This document shows positions 1 to 8,692 of a DNA stretch of 23,767 nt, piece after piece. The notes below the pieces were generated by a model. It was given only the letters and a program-made list of their open reading frames with translations, was not told the origin of the DNA and did no database searches. The stretch is from Hadarchaeum sp964343275 (GTDB lineage Archaea > Hadarchaeota > Hadarchaeia > Hadarchaeales > Hadarchaeaceae): contig CAYFIY010000020.1 in assembly GCA_964343275.1 (NCBI GenBank), forward strand, positions 1 through 23,767, read 5' to 3'. The translations under genes and the position numbers were made by a program. The first letter of the stretch is position 1, and each line of letters opens with the position of its first letter.

Positions 1-2
1 AG

Positions 3-83
3 GGAGATCCTATGCAGCCCCTCCATGTGGGTAATGGCGGGCCACATATTAGGGGAACCGGGACAGTGGCGGGTGTAAAGTGA
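3..83 (+). CDS. tldD: TldD metalloprotease, C-terminal end only (partial)
   Basis: The window opens inside a gene whose last 26 codons read through to TGA at 81-83. The tail includes PLHVGNGGPHIRGTGTVAG, which resembles the glycine-rich final beta segment of TldD/PmbA-family proteases. TldD is the catalytic partner (HExxxH metalloprotease) of the TldD-TldE heterodimer, which degrades unfolded or modified peptides. The stop codon overlaps the GTG start of the next gene (GTGA at 80-83), which is typical of translationally coupled subunits, and the next gene is clearly the TldE partner. Identification rests on the short tail plus this context; the active site lies outside the window. Confidence 0.7.
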   Translation, partial: GDPMQPLHVGNGGPHIRGTGTVAGVK

Positions 84-1432
84 TATTAGACACAACGGAA
101 CGTGCGATAAAATTGTCTTTGAGACAAGGTAGTATTGAGGCGGAAGCCTTTGCCTCTGACAACACCATTTTAACCGTCAGGATAGCTTCGGGCAAGGTGG
201 TAGAAGCAAAGAAGGTCCGCGAGTCTGGTTTAGGGATCCGCTCGGCAATTGGCAAGAAGGTAGGATTCTACAGCTGTAACGAACTGTCGGAGGAGGCGGC
301 CAAACGTTCGGTAGATATAACCCGAGCAAAACCAACTAATCCCAAGTTCAACGGCTTCACTCACCCGAAAAAATCAAAAAAAGTGCGGTGGCTTCACGAC
401 CCCAAACTTGAGAATCTTGATGATGGAGCGGCAGTCGAACTCGCTGAGGACATGCTACAGTCGGTTTTGGATTTTGATATGAGGCCGTTGGAGGCTTCAG
501 GGGCTCTAAACTTGATCGTTGAACGTTGCGCTATCTCGAACACCAATGGAGTTCAGACATTAGACAAATCAACGAAGATTTTCGGCCATCTAACTGTGGA
601 GGCCAAACAGGGCGAGAGTTCTGAAGGCCAAGGTTGGAACGGTAGCACTACCTTAGCAGGTTTCGACCCAGGGCTTGTCGGCGGTAGAGCAGCTGAACTC
701 GCGTTTGAATCTTTAGGAGCCTCAGCCGCAGAACCTGGCACTTATGACGTAATTTTCGAACCGACTGCAGCGGCCGATATTTTCCACAATGTTCTTAGAT
801 ATGCCTTAAACGGTAGGGATGTCTACGACCGCTTTTCCTATTTCAGCGGAAAGTTGGGAGAGTCGGTCTCGGCGGAGGCTTTTAACGTCTACGACTGGGG
901 CAACATGCCAGGCGGGCTCTTTTCTAAGACAGTAGACGACGAAGGTTATCCCACACAAAAAACTTCACTGATAGAAAAAGGGGCACTATCAAATTTTATC
1001 TACGACAGGTACTATGGTGGAATCGCTAAGAAAAGGACCACTGGAAATGGCCTCCGGTTGGGCGATTTTGGACGCAGCCACATGCTGGAGCCGACCCCCT
1101 ACACCACAAATCTCGTGATCGGGCCCGGGAAATTAAATAACGATGAGCTAATGGAGGATATGGGAGAGGGGCTCTTGATATCGAGACTTTGGTATACCTA
1201 TCCTATCACACCTCAGATTGGCAACTTTTCCACGACTTCGCGCTGCGGCTTCTTTGTGTCAAAAGGCGAGATTAAAGGTCCAGTTAATCAGATCAGAATC
1301 CACGAGAATTTACCCAAACTCCTCAAGCAATTGGATGGGATCGGGAACAACCAAGAACAGATAGTGCCTTGGGGTGCTTCAACCTCCGTTTGTACCCCAA
1401 GTGTTCGTTTTCGTGATGTGCATATCAAGTAA
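80..1432 (+). CDS. tldE: TldE/PmbA-family subunit of the TldD-TldE protease
   Basis: This 450-residue protein matches the TldE/PmbA family in length and in its C-terminal half, which has the segments GNMPGGLFSKTVDDEGYPT, LIEKGALSNFIYDRYYGG and YPITPQIGNFSTTSRCGFF, followed by a TldD-like tail (GASTSVCTPSVRFRDVHIK). I see no HExxxH zinc motif in the expected central helix, which fits TldE, the non-catalytic partner of TldD. TldD-TldE is a cytosolic peptidase complex known in bacteria for microcin B17 and CcdA processing; archaeal homologues probably act on unfolded peptides. The start is GTG, overlapping the tldD stop by four bases, so the two are almost certainly cotranscribed. No separate promoter is needed or seen. 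Confidence 0.88.
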   Translation: MILDTTERAIKLSLRQGSIEAEAFASDNTILTVRIASGKVVEAKKVRESGLGIRSAIGKKVGFYSCNELSEEAAKRSVDITRAKPTNPKFNGFTHPKKSKKVRWLHDPKLENLDDGAAVELAEDMLQSVLDFDMRPLEASGALNLIVERCAISNTNGVQTLDKSTKIFGHLTVEAKQGESSEGQGWNGSTTLAGFDPGLVGGRAAELAFESLGASAAEPGTYDVIFEPTAAADIFHNVLRYALNGRDVYDRFSYFSGKLGESVSAEAFNVYDWGNMPGGLFSKTVDDEGYPTQKTSLIEKGALSNFIYDRYYGGIAKKRTTGNGLRLGDFGRSHMLEPTPYTTNLVIGPGKLNNDELMEDMGEGLLISRLWYTYPITPQIGNFSTTSRCGFFVSKGEIKGPVNQIRIHENLPKLLKQLDGIGNNQEQIVPWGASTSVCTPSVRFRDVHIK

Positions 1433-1485
1433 CGTAATCGAGGCAGGCTTTTATCGAGTCAAATCATAACGCTAAAAGTGATAAC

Positions 1486-2577
1486 GTGTTTAACGGCAAG
1501 GCAATGAAATTTATGGAAGAGTTGTTAGATTCTTTCGGCCCATCTGGTTTTGAGAATGAACCGGCCAGAATTGTGATGGATTATTTAAAGCCTTATTCAG
1601 ACGAGATGATATCCGATAAACTCGGCTCGGTTATTTTTGTTTCCAAAGGTGAAGCTGACCATCCCAAAGTTTTAATAGCAGGTCACTTGGATGAGGTCGG
1701 GTTCGTCATCACAGGGATAGATGAAAAAACGGGATTTTTGAAATTCGGTCCTTTGGGTGGTTGGTGGGACCAAGTTCTGCTCTCCCAGAGAGTTGTGATC
1801 AGGACCAAAAATGGAGACCGCTTGGGGGTCATCTCTTCTAAACCACCTCATGTTTTGACTGAGCAGGAGAAAAAAGTGGTGACGAAAAAAGAGGATATGT
1901 ACATCGATATAGGCTCTTTTTCCAAGGACGAGTCAGTTGACATGGGAGTTAGAATGGGTGATCCGGTGATCCCTTGGTCGCCATTTTCGATTTTTAAAGA
2001 CGGCAAGATGGCTCTAGGAAAGGGGTTTGACGACCGGATCGGAGTTTTTGTGATGTCTGAGGTCATTCGAAGGATTAAGGAAAATGGAATCAGACATCCT
2101 AATACAGTTTACGCGGCGGCGACCGTTCAGGAGGAAGTTGGATTAAGGGGGGCGAAGACCGTGGCTCATGTCGTCGCACCAGATGTGGGTATAGTGCTCG
2201 AAGTTGATATCGCTGGGGATGTGCCGGGGATACAGCCGCACCAGGCTTCGACGAAACTGGGCGATGGACCTTCGTTACTTACGTACGACAGGTCGATGAT
2301 CCCGAATCAACCACTGAAGAACTTCGTTATGGACCTTGCGGAGAGGGTAAAAATCCCTCTTCAACTATCCCAGAGCTCAAGAGGAGGGACAGACGCTGGC
2401 ACAATTCATGTAGACAGAGCAGGATGCCCAAGTACTGTGGTAAGTGTCCCCACCAGACATATTCATACCCACGTAGGTTATGTCAGCTTGGATGATGTTG
2501 AGAACACCATAAAACTGACGATCGAGCTCATTAAAGAACTCGACACGGAAAGAGTAGAAAGCTTCACAGCGACGTGA
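1486..2577 (+). CDS. M42-family dinuclear metal aminopeptidase (TET / FrvX type)
   Basis: This is a 363-residue M42 peptidase, the family of the tetrahedral aminopeptidases (TET) that trim peptides released by the proteasome and other proteases; members are also annotated endoglucanase or FrvX. The metal and catalytic residues are visible: H67 and D69 in AGHLDEVG, bridging D182 in GFDDRIG, base E216 and ligand E217 in VQEEVGLRG, D241 in LEVDIAGD, and H327 in TRHIHTHV. Length and order are normal. The annotated GTG start has no clear Shine-Dalgarno; ATG at 1504 (MKFMEELL) or 1513 fits the family N-terminus as well. A TATA-like CTTTTAT at 1448-1454 could give a near-leaderless message. It sits next to tldD-tldE and a PAC2 protein, suggesting a proteolysis cluster. 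Confidence 0.9.
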   Translation: MFNGKAMKFMEELLDSFGPSGFENEPARIVMDYLKPYSDEMISDKLGSVIFVSKGEADHPKVLIAGHLDEVGFVITGIDEKTGFLKFGPLGGWWDQVLLSQRVVIRTKNGDRLGVISSKPPHVLTEQEKKVVTKKEDMYIDIGSFSKDESVDMGVRMGDPVIPWSPFSIFKDGKMALGKGFDDRIGVFVMSEVIRRIKENGIRHPNTVYAAATVQEEVGLRGAKTVAHVVAPDVGIVLEVDIAGDVPGIQPHQASTKLGDGPSLLTYDRSMIPNQPLKNFVMDLAERVKIPLQLSQSSRGGTDAGTIHVDRAGCPSTVVSVPTRHIHTHVGYVSLDDVENTIKLTIELIKELDTERVESFTAT

Positions 2578-2589
2578 TTTTTCAAGTTA

Positions 2590-3411
2590 TTAGCGAATAT
2601 AAGAAGGTTCCTCGTCAACGTTTTCTGAAAGCTCTGGCATCGGAAGTGGCGGTCTTATCTTGGCTAGATTATCTGCATGTTTCTCCAGATCATTCAAATC
2701 GAGCTTGAAACCAAACATGGTGCTTACCGCTCTCAAAACGGCCGCCGAGGCGTTGGCGTCGAGCAGACCTCCCTTAGTTGTACCCAGCAGACAAAAACCA
2801 ATTATCTCTTTTAGTGGTGCCATCCCTGGCAACATGCCGTTCATTCCAACCACGACCCCGCTCTTGAGGAGCTTAACTCCGTTTTTAACAAGTCTTCTGG
2901 CCGTGGCCGAATCGGAAGCAGTCCCCATGACTGGAACGCTTCTATTTTCTTGTGGGGAAAGTACGTAGGCGGCCATGGTTCCAACTGTCGTTACTCGAAA
3001 ATGTCTTGCGATGTCCAACACCTCCCCAGTTAGGGCATACTGGCCCACGGGCGTGGCTGCTTGGGCGTCTGATGTGACCAGGATCATGTTGTGCCTCAAT
3101 CCATTGGGTTTGCAGTTGAAGAAATCGATTCTCAATGGATTTACTATCCCTTCTTTTTGAATCACCCACTCTGGAAAATAATCGGAATAAAGTTCTAGGA
3201 ATTTCTGCGCTCCAAGTTTGTTGATGAGATACTCCACCGCTAGCTTGCCGATGCTGGCTATGCCTGGCAGGCCAGCGATTATCACGGGACGCTTCAGCTT
3301 CGGACGCTTAAGATATTTCAAGCGTGTAGCCATGTTAGTCAATTTGGGAACCGAGGATTTAAGTTTTAATTTTTGGTGTGGGGGTTTCAGTTCATAACTT
3401 TGGTTATTCAT
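2590..3411 (-). CDS. PAC2-family protein (proteasome assembly chaperone-like)
   Basis: The protein belongs to the archaeal PAC2 / COG2047-type family (relatives of eukaryotic proteasome assembly chaperones; biochemical role in archaea not established). Seen in sequence: KRPVIIAGLPGIASIGKLAVEYLI near the start, TSDAQAATPVGQYALTGEVLD in the middle, and GMNGMLPGMAPLKEIIGFCLLG with a Leu/Asp-rich end. The long frame gives 273 residues, but family members begin just before the KxPV-hGLPG strand, so ATG at 3333 (MATRLKYL) is a plausible true start, giving 247 residues. A TATA-like CTATAAAT lies only a few bases upstream of the 3411 start, which would put transcription initiation inside the long frame and also favours 3333. 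It converges on the M42 gene with a 12-base gap. Confidence 0.82.
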   Translation of the reverse strand: MNNQSYELKPPHQKLKLKSSVPKLTNMATRLKYLKRPKLKRPVIIAGLPGIASIGKLAVEYLINKLGAQKFLELYSDYFPEWVIQKEGIVNPLRIDFFNCKPNGLRHNMILVTSDAQAATPVGQYALTGEVLDIARHFRVTTVGTMAAYVLSPQENRSVPVMGTASDSATARRLVKNGVKLLKSGVVVGMNGMLPGMAPLKEIIGFCLLGTTKGGLLDANASAAVLRAVSTMFGFKLDLNDLEKHADNLAKIRPPLPMPELSENVDEEPSYIR

Positions 3412-3774
3412 TTATAGATGAAAATGATAAGAATGGAATAATGGTCGTCGATAAGGAAAAGATACGTCAAAGTTCCTGCTGCGCGTGAAAAGATAAATCT
3501 AATCGTCAGGTCATAGGGACTTAGGGAATCCATTGACTGAAGTGGCTGAAAATTTATAACGAAATTTGGGGAGACTTACAAATTCTGGGGAATCACTTCT
3601 TATTTCCACATGGTGATCTCTAAAAGATCATATATGAACGCCGAATTATGGTAGATTTCAAGGAAATTCTAAAGATGGCAAATGATGGTTCGGTATGTAC
3701 AGAGAGAGAATGGGAAGCTAAAGAAATCAGGTTGTTCAAATTTAAGTTATAAAGGATAGTATGAATTCGATTGT
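3412..3774. other. 363-base intergenic region with promoter-like and palindromic elements
   Basis: No convincing gene lies here. A TATA-like AAATTTATAA occurs near 3548-3557. A perfect 6-bp inverted repeat with a 5-base loop (TGATCT ctaaa AGATCA, 3614-3630) is followed by a second AT-rich element (CATATAT). The only open frame of note is 34 codons, ATG at 3648 to TAA at 3750-3752, beginning MVDFKEILKMANDG. It has no good Shine-Dalgarno, and I do not recognise it. It could be a small gene, a remnant, or leader sequence of the UPF0282 gene that follows 22 bases later. Confidence 0.4.
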
Positions 3775-4773
3775 ATGCGACCCGTCCCCATAGGCAACGG
3801 TGAAATCAGAGTTTTGCCGCTTGCTTTCGAGAGCTTGGGCGTTCGGAGCATGGCGACTCTAATTGAAACTGACGACGTCAAAGTTGTGATCGATCCTGGC
3901 TCGGCACTTGGTCCAAGGTTCAACCTTAGCCCCCACGAAAAAGAGTATGTGGCGCTGGCTCGATCGCGGTGGACAATAATGGAAGCAGCACGCGCTGCTG
4001 ATGTGCTCACAATTAGCCACTATCATTTCGACCATTATGTTCCAAGCTTCGATGATTGGACATGGATTTGGAGTTCACCGAAAATAGCCGGCGACCTTTA
4101 CCGGGGTAAACTTATCATAGCCAAAGACGCCAGCTCCAACATAAACGCCAGCCAGCGAAAACGCGGTTATATGTTCCAGAAGCTAAATTCAAAAATTGCG
4201 AAGGAGATAAAGATCGCTGACGGAAATAAGTTCTCGTTTGGTCGAACAACCTTGGATTTCTCGAATCCAGTGGTGCACGGTACTCCGGGTTCGGTACTAG
4301 GATATGTACTCATGCTGAACATTGAGACACCAGAATGTTCTTTAATTCATGCTTCGGACGTCCAAGGTCCTATTGACACGGAGACATTGAGACTGATTTT
4401 ACACAATGACCCGGATGCTGTAATTGTTGGCGGCCCCCCCCTTTATTTAGCTGGTTTCAAAATTGACTCAGGTAGTATTTCAGCGGGTTTGAATAATTTG
4501 GTTAAGCTCGTGGGAAGGGTTCCTCTTACAGTGGTAGATCATCATCTACTGCGATCCTCGGACTTCAAAGAGTACTTGCACCCGGCATATAATGAGGCGG
4601 AAAAACATGATCACCGTTTGCTCTCGGCATCAGAATTGGTAGGTCTGGAACCACAACTTCTCGAAGTCAGGCGCAAGGAACTTCATGCAATGAAACCAGT
4701 CGAGAAAGGGTGGTATAAGAAGCTGGAAAATGGTGAGTTGAAAGAAGAGCTTTCCTCCGCTCGTCACCTATAG
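3775..4773 (+). CDS. UPF0282 family metallo-beta-lactamase-fold hydrolase
   Basis: This 332-residue protein matches the archaeal UPF0282 / COG2248 group of predicted metallo-beta-lactamase-fold hydrolases. The N-terminal signature LPLAFESLGVRSMATLIET is typical of the group, and the metal motif HxHxDH is intact in TISHYHFDHYVP (H82, H84, D86, H87). Further candidate ligands are the histidine in NPVVHGTPGS, the Asp in IHASDVQGP and the histidines in VVDHHLLRS. The substrate is unknown; nuclease or phosphodiester hydrolase activity is typical of the fold, but nothing here decides it. The ATG start leaves about 12 extra residues before the family start, and I see no better internal codon. The stop is one base from the end of the convergent argS. 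Confidence 0.85.
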   Translation: MRPVPIGNGEIRVLPLAFESLGVRSMATLIETDDVKVVIDPGSALGPRFNLSPHEKEYVALARSRWTIMEAARAADVLTISHYHFDHYVPSFDDWTWIWSSPKIAGDLYRGKLIIAKDASSNINASQRKRGYMFQKLNSKIAKEIKIADGNKFSFGRTTLDFSNPVVHGTPGSVLGYVLMLNIETPECSLIHASDVQGPIDTETLRLILHNDPDAVIVGGPPLYLAGFKIDSGSISAGLNNLVKLVGRVPLTVVDHHLLRSSDFKEYLHPAYNEAEKHDHRLLSASELVGLEPQLLEVRRKELHAMKPVEKGWYKKLENGELKEELSSARHL

Positions 4774-4774
4774 T

Positions 4775-6655
4775 CTACATGCGGGTGGGAGCTGTTATCC
4801 CTATCAGGTTCAGCGCGTTTTTCAGTACTATCCTGACGCAGTTCACGAGCCGGAGACGGGCCTCTCGCAATTCCCGTGTTCCCGCTTCGATTACGGGGGC
4901 TGCCTCGTAAAATTTGTTGAAGGCCAGCGAAAGTTCAGCCGCGTAAAGAGCGTGTAGATGAGGTTGTAGCCTTTCCCCTGCATCATTTACGATTTCCGGA
5001 AACTTCGCTAGCAGTCTAATTAATTGCTGTTCTTGGGGCATCTTGAATACATCGTTGGAATGCTTTCCTCCGTGTTCTTTGGCTTTGCGCAGGATGCTGC
5101 AGGCTCTGGCATGTGAGTACTGTACTGCGGGTCCGCTGTTTCGATCGAAGTTTAGGGCATCCTCCCACCTGAACGTTATGCGCTTTTCTGGGGATGTACT
5201 AATTAGCGAAAATCTGATCGCTCCTACCCCGACGAACTCAGCTGCTTCCTGTTTGAACTTCTCGCTCGTCTCGGGGGCATGTTCTTCGACTACAATTCTA
5301 GATCTCGCTACTGCTTCCTCTATGATGTCGTCAACGGAGAAACCCACCCAAGTTCCCTTCCTGCCGGAAAATCTGCCTTGTGGCAACCAAACGTGCTCGT
5401 AAGCCAGATGACGCGAATTATTGAATTCCCGCTCGAGCCCTAGGGCATTGAGGGAGGTAAAGACTACTTTCTGCGGAAAACGTTGTTCAGCTCCGACAAC
5501 ATTGATGACCTCGTCCGCTTTTCCAAATTTTGAGTTTGGTTTACCAAGTTTTGTGGTCGTAGAGGTATTCGTGCGGTCGGGTCGTTTTGAGTGAACCTTG
5601 AATCTTAGGCCGGTTTTGGTTTTTCCGAATTTCCAAAGCTGGTAAACGATGTCTTTCATGGTGTAAACCGCTGTCCCGTCCGAACGGATTAGTACCTTAT
5701 CTTCCAGCCCGAACTCTGAAAGTTTCAGGACGAGCGTTCCGGCGAGGTTGTCGGTTCCTTCCGTTAAATAATTCGTCGCCTTTAATTGTTCGATCGTTTC
5801 ATTCAAGATGCCGGATCCAACAAGGTCGCTTTCCCAGACCAACAAATCATAACTTATATTTATTCGGTCTGTAGTTTCCAAGTTGGCAGTTACGCATTTC
5901 TCGGATAGTATCCTTGCCTTTCTTGGAGTTTCACCTTTGCCCCTTTCTAATTGGGCGAGTATCTTCCTCACTTCATCCTCAAGCTTTTTATTCCCTTCAA
6001 CACGGCTGTGAATTTGTGAGTAGATAAGACCGAGTAGGTGGTCAAACTTTGCTTTCGGTTTTCTTTTGATGATACGATATGCGAGGATGCTTTCAGCCAC
6101 TTGGCGCCCCATGTCGTCGATGTAGTTTTGGACCTCTACTTCGTAGTCCAGTGCTCTTAGAAGTCGCACTATGGTATCTCCGATTACGGCATTTCTGCCG
6201 TGACCAATGTGGAGTGGTTTGGTTGGATTGACGCTAGTGTGTTCGACCACAATTTTTTTTCTCTTCCCGATTTTGGAGCATCCATATCTCTGGTCATTCT
6301 TTTCCACGGCCTTTAATGTAAGCTCAGTGATTTTGGCGAAGTCGGCGAAGAAGTTCAAATAGTTCCCGGATATTTCGACTTTTGCTATCAGACCTGATGG
6401 TTTTATTACTTTACCTAGCTCGGAGGCCAGCCAAGTCGGCGATTTATGGAGGACTTTCGCAAGCTCGAAGCAGATCCTCGTGGCAAGGTCACCTAGTTTG
6501 ACGTCAGGGGGTTCTTCTAACGTGTCCTTTATAGGTACTGGCGACTCCCAGTCTGTCCTTGAAAGTGCTCCATTCAACGCACGGATTGCGTCCTTTTTGA
6601 ACCGTCCCCAGGGATTGGCTATCACAGTATCAAATCTCTTTGTAGCTAGGTTCAA
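4775..6655 (-). CDS. argS: Arginyl-tRNA synthetase
   Basis: ArgS charges tRNA-Arg with arginine in the cytosol. The frame gives 626 residues, normal for archaeal class I ArgS. Seen: the HIGH motif as PLHIGHGRN (residues 149-152), an N-terminal Add1-like domain with GNYLNFF, DDMGRQ after the first catalytic half, GADEVINV-type segment (GKADEVINVVGAEQ), a KMSKS-loop equivalent FSGRKGTWVG around residues 429-436, and a DALR anticodon-binding domain ending in ALNLIGITAPTRM. The residue usually Lys of KMSKS is replaced as is common in ArgS. The start codon is TTG at 6655; GTG at 6625 (before IANPWGRF) is an equally good candidate, since family members start close to that point. Divergent from tiaS with a 125-base gap. 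Confidence 0.95.
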   Translation of the reverse strand: MNLATKRFDTVIANPWGRFKKDAIRALNGALSRTDWESPVPIKDTLEEPPDVKLGDLATRICFELAKVLHKSPTWLASELGKVIKPSGLIAKVEISGNYLNFFADFAKITELTLKAVEKNDQRYGCSKIGKRKKIVVEHTSVNPTKPLHIGHGRNAVIGDTIVRLLRALDYEVEVQNYIDDMGRQVAESILAYRIIKRKPKAKFDHLLGLIYSQIHSRVEGNKKLEDEVRKILAQLERGKGETPRKARILSEKCVTANLETTDRINISYDLLVWESDLVGSGILNETIEQLKATNYLTEGTDNLAGTLVLKLSEFGLEDKVLIRSDGTAVYTMKDIVYQLWKFGKTKTGLRFKVHSKRPDRTNTSTTTKLGKPNSKFGKADEVINVVGAEQRFPQKVVFTSLNALGLEREFNNSRHLAYEHVWLPQGRFSGRKGTWVGFSVDDIIEEAVARSRIVVEEHAPETSEKFKQEAAEFVGVGAIRFSLISTSPEKRITFRWEDALNFDRNSGPAVQYSHARACSILRKAKEHGGKHSNDVFKMPQEQQLIRLLAKFPEIVNDAGERLQPHLHALYAAELSLAFNKFYEAAPVIEAGTRELREARLRLVNCVRIVLKNALNLIGITAPTRM

Positions 6656-6780
6656 TAAGTTTTTATCCTTGAAACAATTTTGTCTTGTTTTTAAGCAGGT
6701 CTTGGCAATCCCTTTATGGAATAGAACTGGAAATCAAACAAATTTCATATTATATCAATTAGATAAATGGAGGGTTGATA

Positions 6781-8079
6781 ATGGTGTTAATTCACGTTGG
6801 CATCGACGACACAGACTCTAAGGAAGGAATGTGCACGACTTATGTAGGGGCAGTGGTTATTAGTCGCCTAAAGACAGATGGTATTGAACTCAGTGATTAT
6901 CCCAAATTAATCAGGCTCAATCCAAACTGGAAGATGAAGACCAGAGGAAATTGTGCCGTTGCATTTGCCGTGGATATAAAAAAACATCAAATTCATGTCC
7001 TACAGGAAACTGTGCTGAGGACGGTAAATGAACTGGCCGAACTCAAAGTCGATACCACTAATCCCGGGGTTGTTTTTTACCGATCTGATAAAATTCCATC
7101 CACCCTAAAAGAATTTTCCAGGAAAGTTGTGCAAGATGTCGTCACCATCGAGGAGGCTGAATCGCATGCGAAAAAAATCGGTGCCGAAGTGCACAAATTT
7201 AAGTTAGGTCGCGGAATAATCGGCTCCCTCGCAGCCATCGGGAACACCCTAGAAAACGACTGGACATTTGAGCTTATAGCCTACCGTGTACTAGAAAACA
7301 GAGGCACCCCAAGAAAAGTTCAGGCCGAGTCGGTTGTTGACCTGAATGACAAGACATATTCAGATACCTTCGATAATTTGGATCCTAGTACCGGTGAAAT
7401 CAGAATCACTCCGCATACACCTTGCCCAATTCTTTATGGTATTCGAGGGGAGAGTCCAAAGGATATCATGAAAGCGCACAAAATAGTGAGATCTTTAGAG
7501 CCTATCGAGAGAGTGGTTATCTTCAAGACCAATCAAGGAACGGATGAGCATTTAAGGGAGGGAAAGATCGACGAAGCGAAACCGTACTTGTCATTGATTG
7601 TAGACGGAGTAGTCTGCAAAGATCCAACTATTCTTACAGGGGGTCATGTTGTATTCAGGGTCAAAGACGAAACAGGGGAGATCGATTGCGCGGCGTATGA
7701 ACCTACTCGCCAGTTCCGGAATGAGGTTAGGCAGCTTATTGTTGGGGACAAGGTGAGGGTCTTTGGCGGTATCAAGGAAAAGCCAGAGCTACCGCTGACG
7801 ATTAACTTGGAAAAGCTTGCAATTCTCGAACTCGCGCCTTTGCTTAGGAAGGAAAACCCAGTATGCGCGAGCTGCGGCAAACGGATGAAGTCTGAGGGGA
7901 GGGGAAAAGGGTACTCGTGTAAGAAATGCAAGATCAGGGTGCTAATCTCGCCCAAGATGGTGGAACTACCTAGGGGGATCGTCATAAAGAAGTTTGAGGT
8001 TCCACCAAGAGCCCGTCGGCATCTATCTCGCCCGCTGGTCAGAGAACTTCGCGTGAGATCTTCGAGGCGAGAATTTTAG
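6781..8079 (+). CDS. tiaS: tRNA(Ile2) 2-agmatinylcytidine synthetase TiaS
   Basis: TiaS uses ATP and agmatine to convert C34 of the CAU-anticodon tRNA-Ile2 to agmatidine, so that it reads AUA; it is archaea-specific. Seen in the 432-residue protein: N-terminal HVGIDDTDSKEGMCTTYVG, RLNPNWKMKTRGNCAVAFAV, a GIIGSLAAIGNTL segment of the DUF1743 region, TPCPILYGIRGES, an OB-fold (GHVVFRVKDETGEIDCAAYEP), and a C-terminal zinc ribbon with Cys362, Cys365, Cys380 and Cys383. I chose ATG at 6781 over TTG at 6775 because GGAGGG at 6769-6774 is six bases from the ATG but abuts the TTG. A TATA-like ATATTATAT at 6747-6755 lies upstream. All expected domains are present. Confidence 0.93.
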   Translation: MVLIHVGIDDTDSKEGMCTTYVGAVVISRLKTDGIELSDYPKLIRLNPNWKMKTRGNCAVAFAVDIKKHQIHVLQETVLRTVNELAELKVDTTNPGVVFYRSDKIPSTLKEFSRKVVQDVVTIEEAESHAKKIGAEVHKFKLGRGIIGSLAAIGNTLENDWTFELIAYRVLENRGTPRKVQAESVVDLNDKTYSDTFDNLDPSTGEIRITPHTPCPILYGIRGESPKDIMKAHKIVRSLEPIERVVIFKTNQGTDEHLREGKIDEAKPYLSLIVDGVVCKDPTILTGGHVVFRVKDETGEIDCAAYEPTRQFRNEVRQLIVGDKVRVFGGIKEKPELPLTINLEKLAILELAPLLRKENPVCASCGKRMKSEGRGKGYSCKKCKIRVLISPKMVELPRGIVIKKFEVPPRARRHLSRPLVRELRVRSSRREF

Positions 8080-8129
8080 GACGTGTGTTGATTTATAGTT
8101 ATAAAACAAATCTTAATTAGTGGATAAGT

Positions 8130-8546
8130 TTGCAGGTGCGCGTATCGGTTAGCTATATCTCCGCCGAGAGATTCTGGGATCAAGACAAGCCTTCTCCAGC
8201 AGGGGTGCGTATCTCCACGAACGTCAACATTGTAGGGTTTGAACAAAAGAACGACAAATTGGCAGTCCCATTCGTGGTGACAATCGCCTACGTTCCATCT
8301 ATTGCTCAGATAAACATTAAAGGTCAGGCATTCATATCGGGCAGTTCAGACGAAGTAGAAAAATTACGCGAGGGGTACAATAAACGAACTCCGCCTCCAC
8401 CGATGCTGTTGCGAGCTATAACGAACGCAACTCTTGTTGACGCGACCATAATCTCAAAAACACTCAATATTCCTCCACCAATCCCGTTACCGGGTTTACC
8501 TACATCCCAAAAACAAGATAATGATAGGCCTAGTTACGTGGGATAG
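8130..8546 (+). CDS. Small conserved-looking protein of unknown function (possibly SecB-like fold)
   Basis: I do not firmly recognise this 138-residue protein. It has alternating hydrophobic strands (VRVSVSYISAERF, VRISTNVNIVGF, LAVPFVVTIAYVPSIAQINIKG), a charged linker, a predicted helix (MLLRAITNATLVDATIISKTL) and a proline-rich end (NIPPPIPLPGLP). Strand-rich body plus C-terminal helix recalls the SecB-like archaeal proteins, but that is inference from pattern only. No signal peptide or membrane segment. Start is TTG at 8130 or GTG at 8136; a TATA-like TTTATAGTTATAAAA at 8091-8105 lies at the right distance for a nearly leaderless message. Codon use and length of the frame support a real gene. 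It stands alone between tiaS and the convergent DUF211 gene. Confidence 0.7.
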   Translation: MQVRVSVSYISAERFWDQDKPSPAGVRISTNVNIVGFEQKNDKLAVPFVVTIAYVPSIAQINIKGQAFISGSSDEVEKLREGYNKRTPPPPMLLRAITNATLVDATIISKTLNIPPPIPLPGLPTSQKQDNDRPSYVG

Positions 8547-8692
8547 TTCTTACATCTTGATTAGTTGTCATGTGATGCTGTTATCGACTCTCGCGTTTCG
8601 TGGGTATTAGTAAGATTGTTGCTTGCGTTAAAAGTTAGATTGTGAGAAAAGTGCGGGCTGAGCGGTTATAGCCTAGCTGGATACAAATCTAA

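Noticed and set aside
4775..6655. Low-complexity Thr/Lys/Ser segment of ArgS (HSKRPDRTNTSTTTKLGKPN) as an insertion or intein
   Set aside because: Archaeal ArgS proteins normally have a variable segment of similar length before the ADEVINV strand, so this is ordinary divergence.
8547..8692. Possible C/D box small RNA (GTGATGC and CTGA) in the gap before the DUF211 gene
   Set aside because: The C box has a mismatch and the spacing of about 90 bases is too long for an archaeal C/D guide RNA; no internal D'/C' pair was found.
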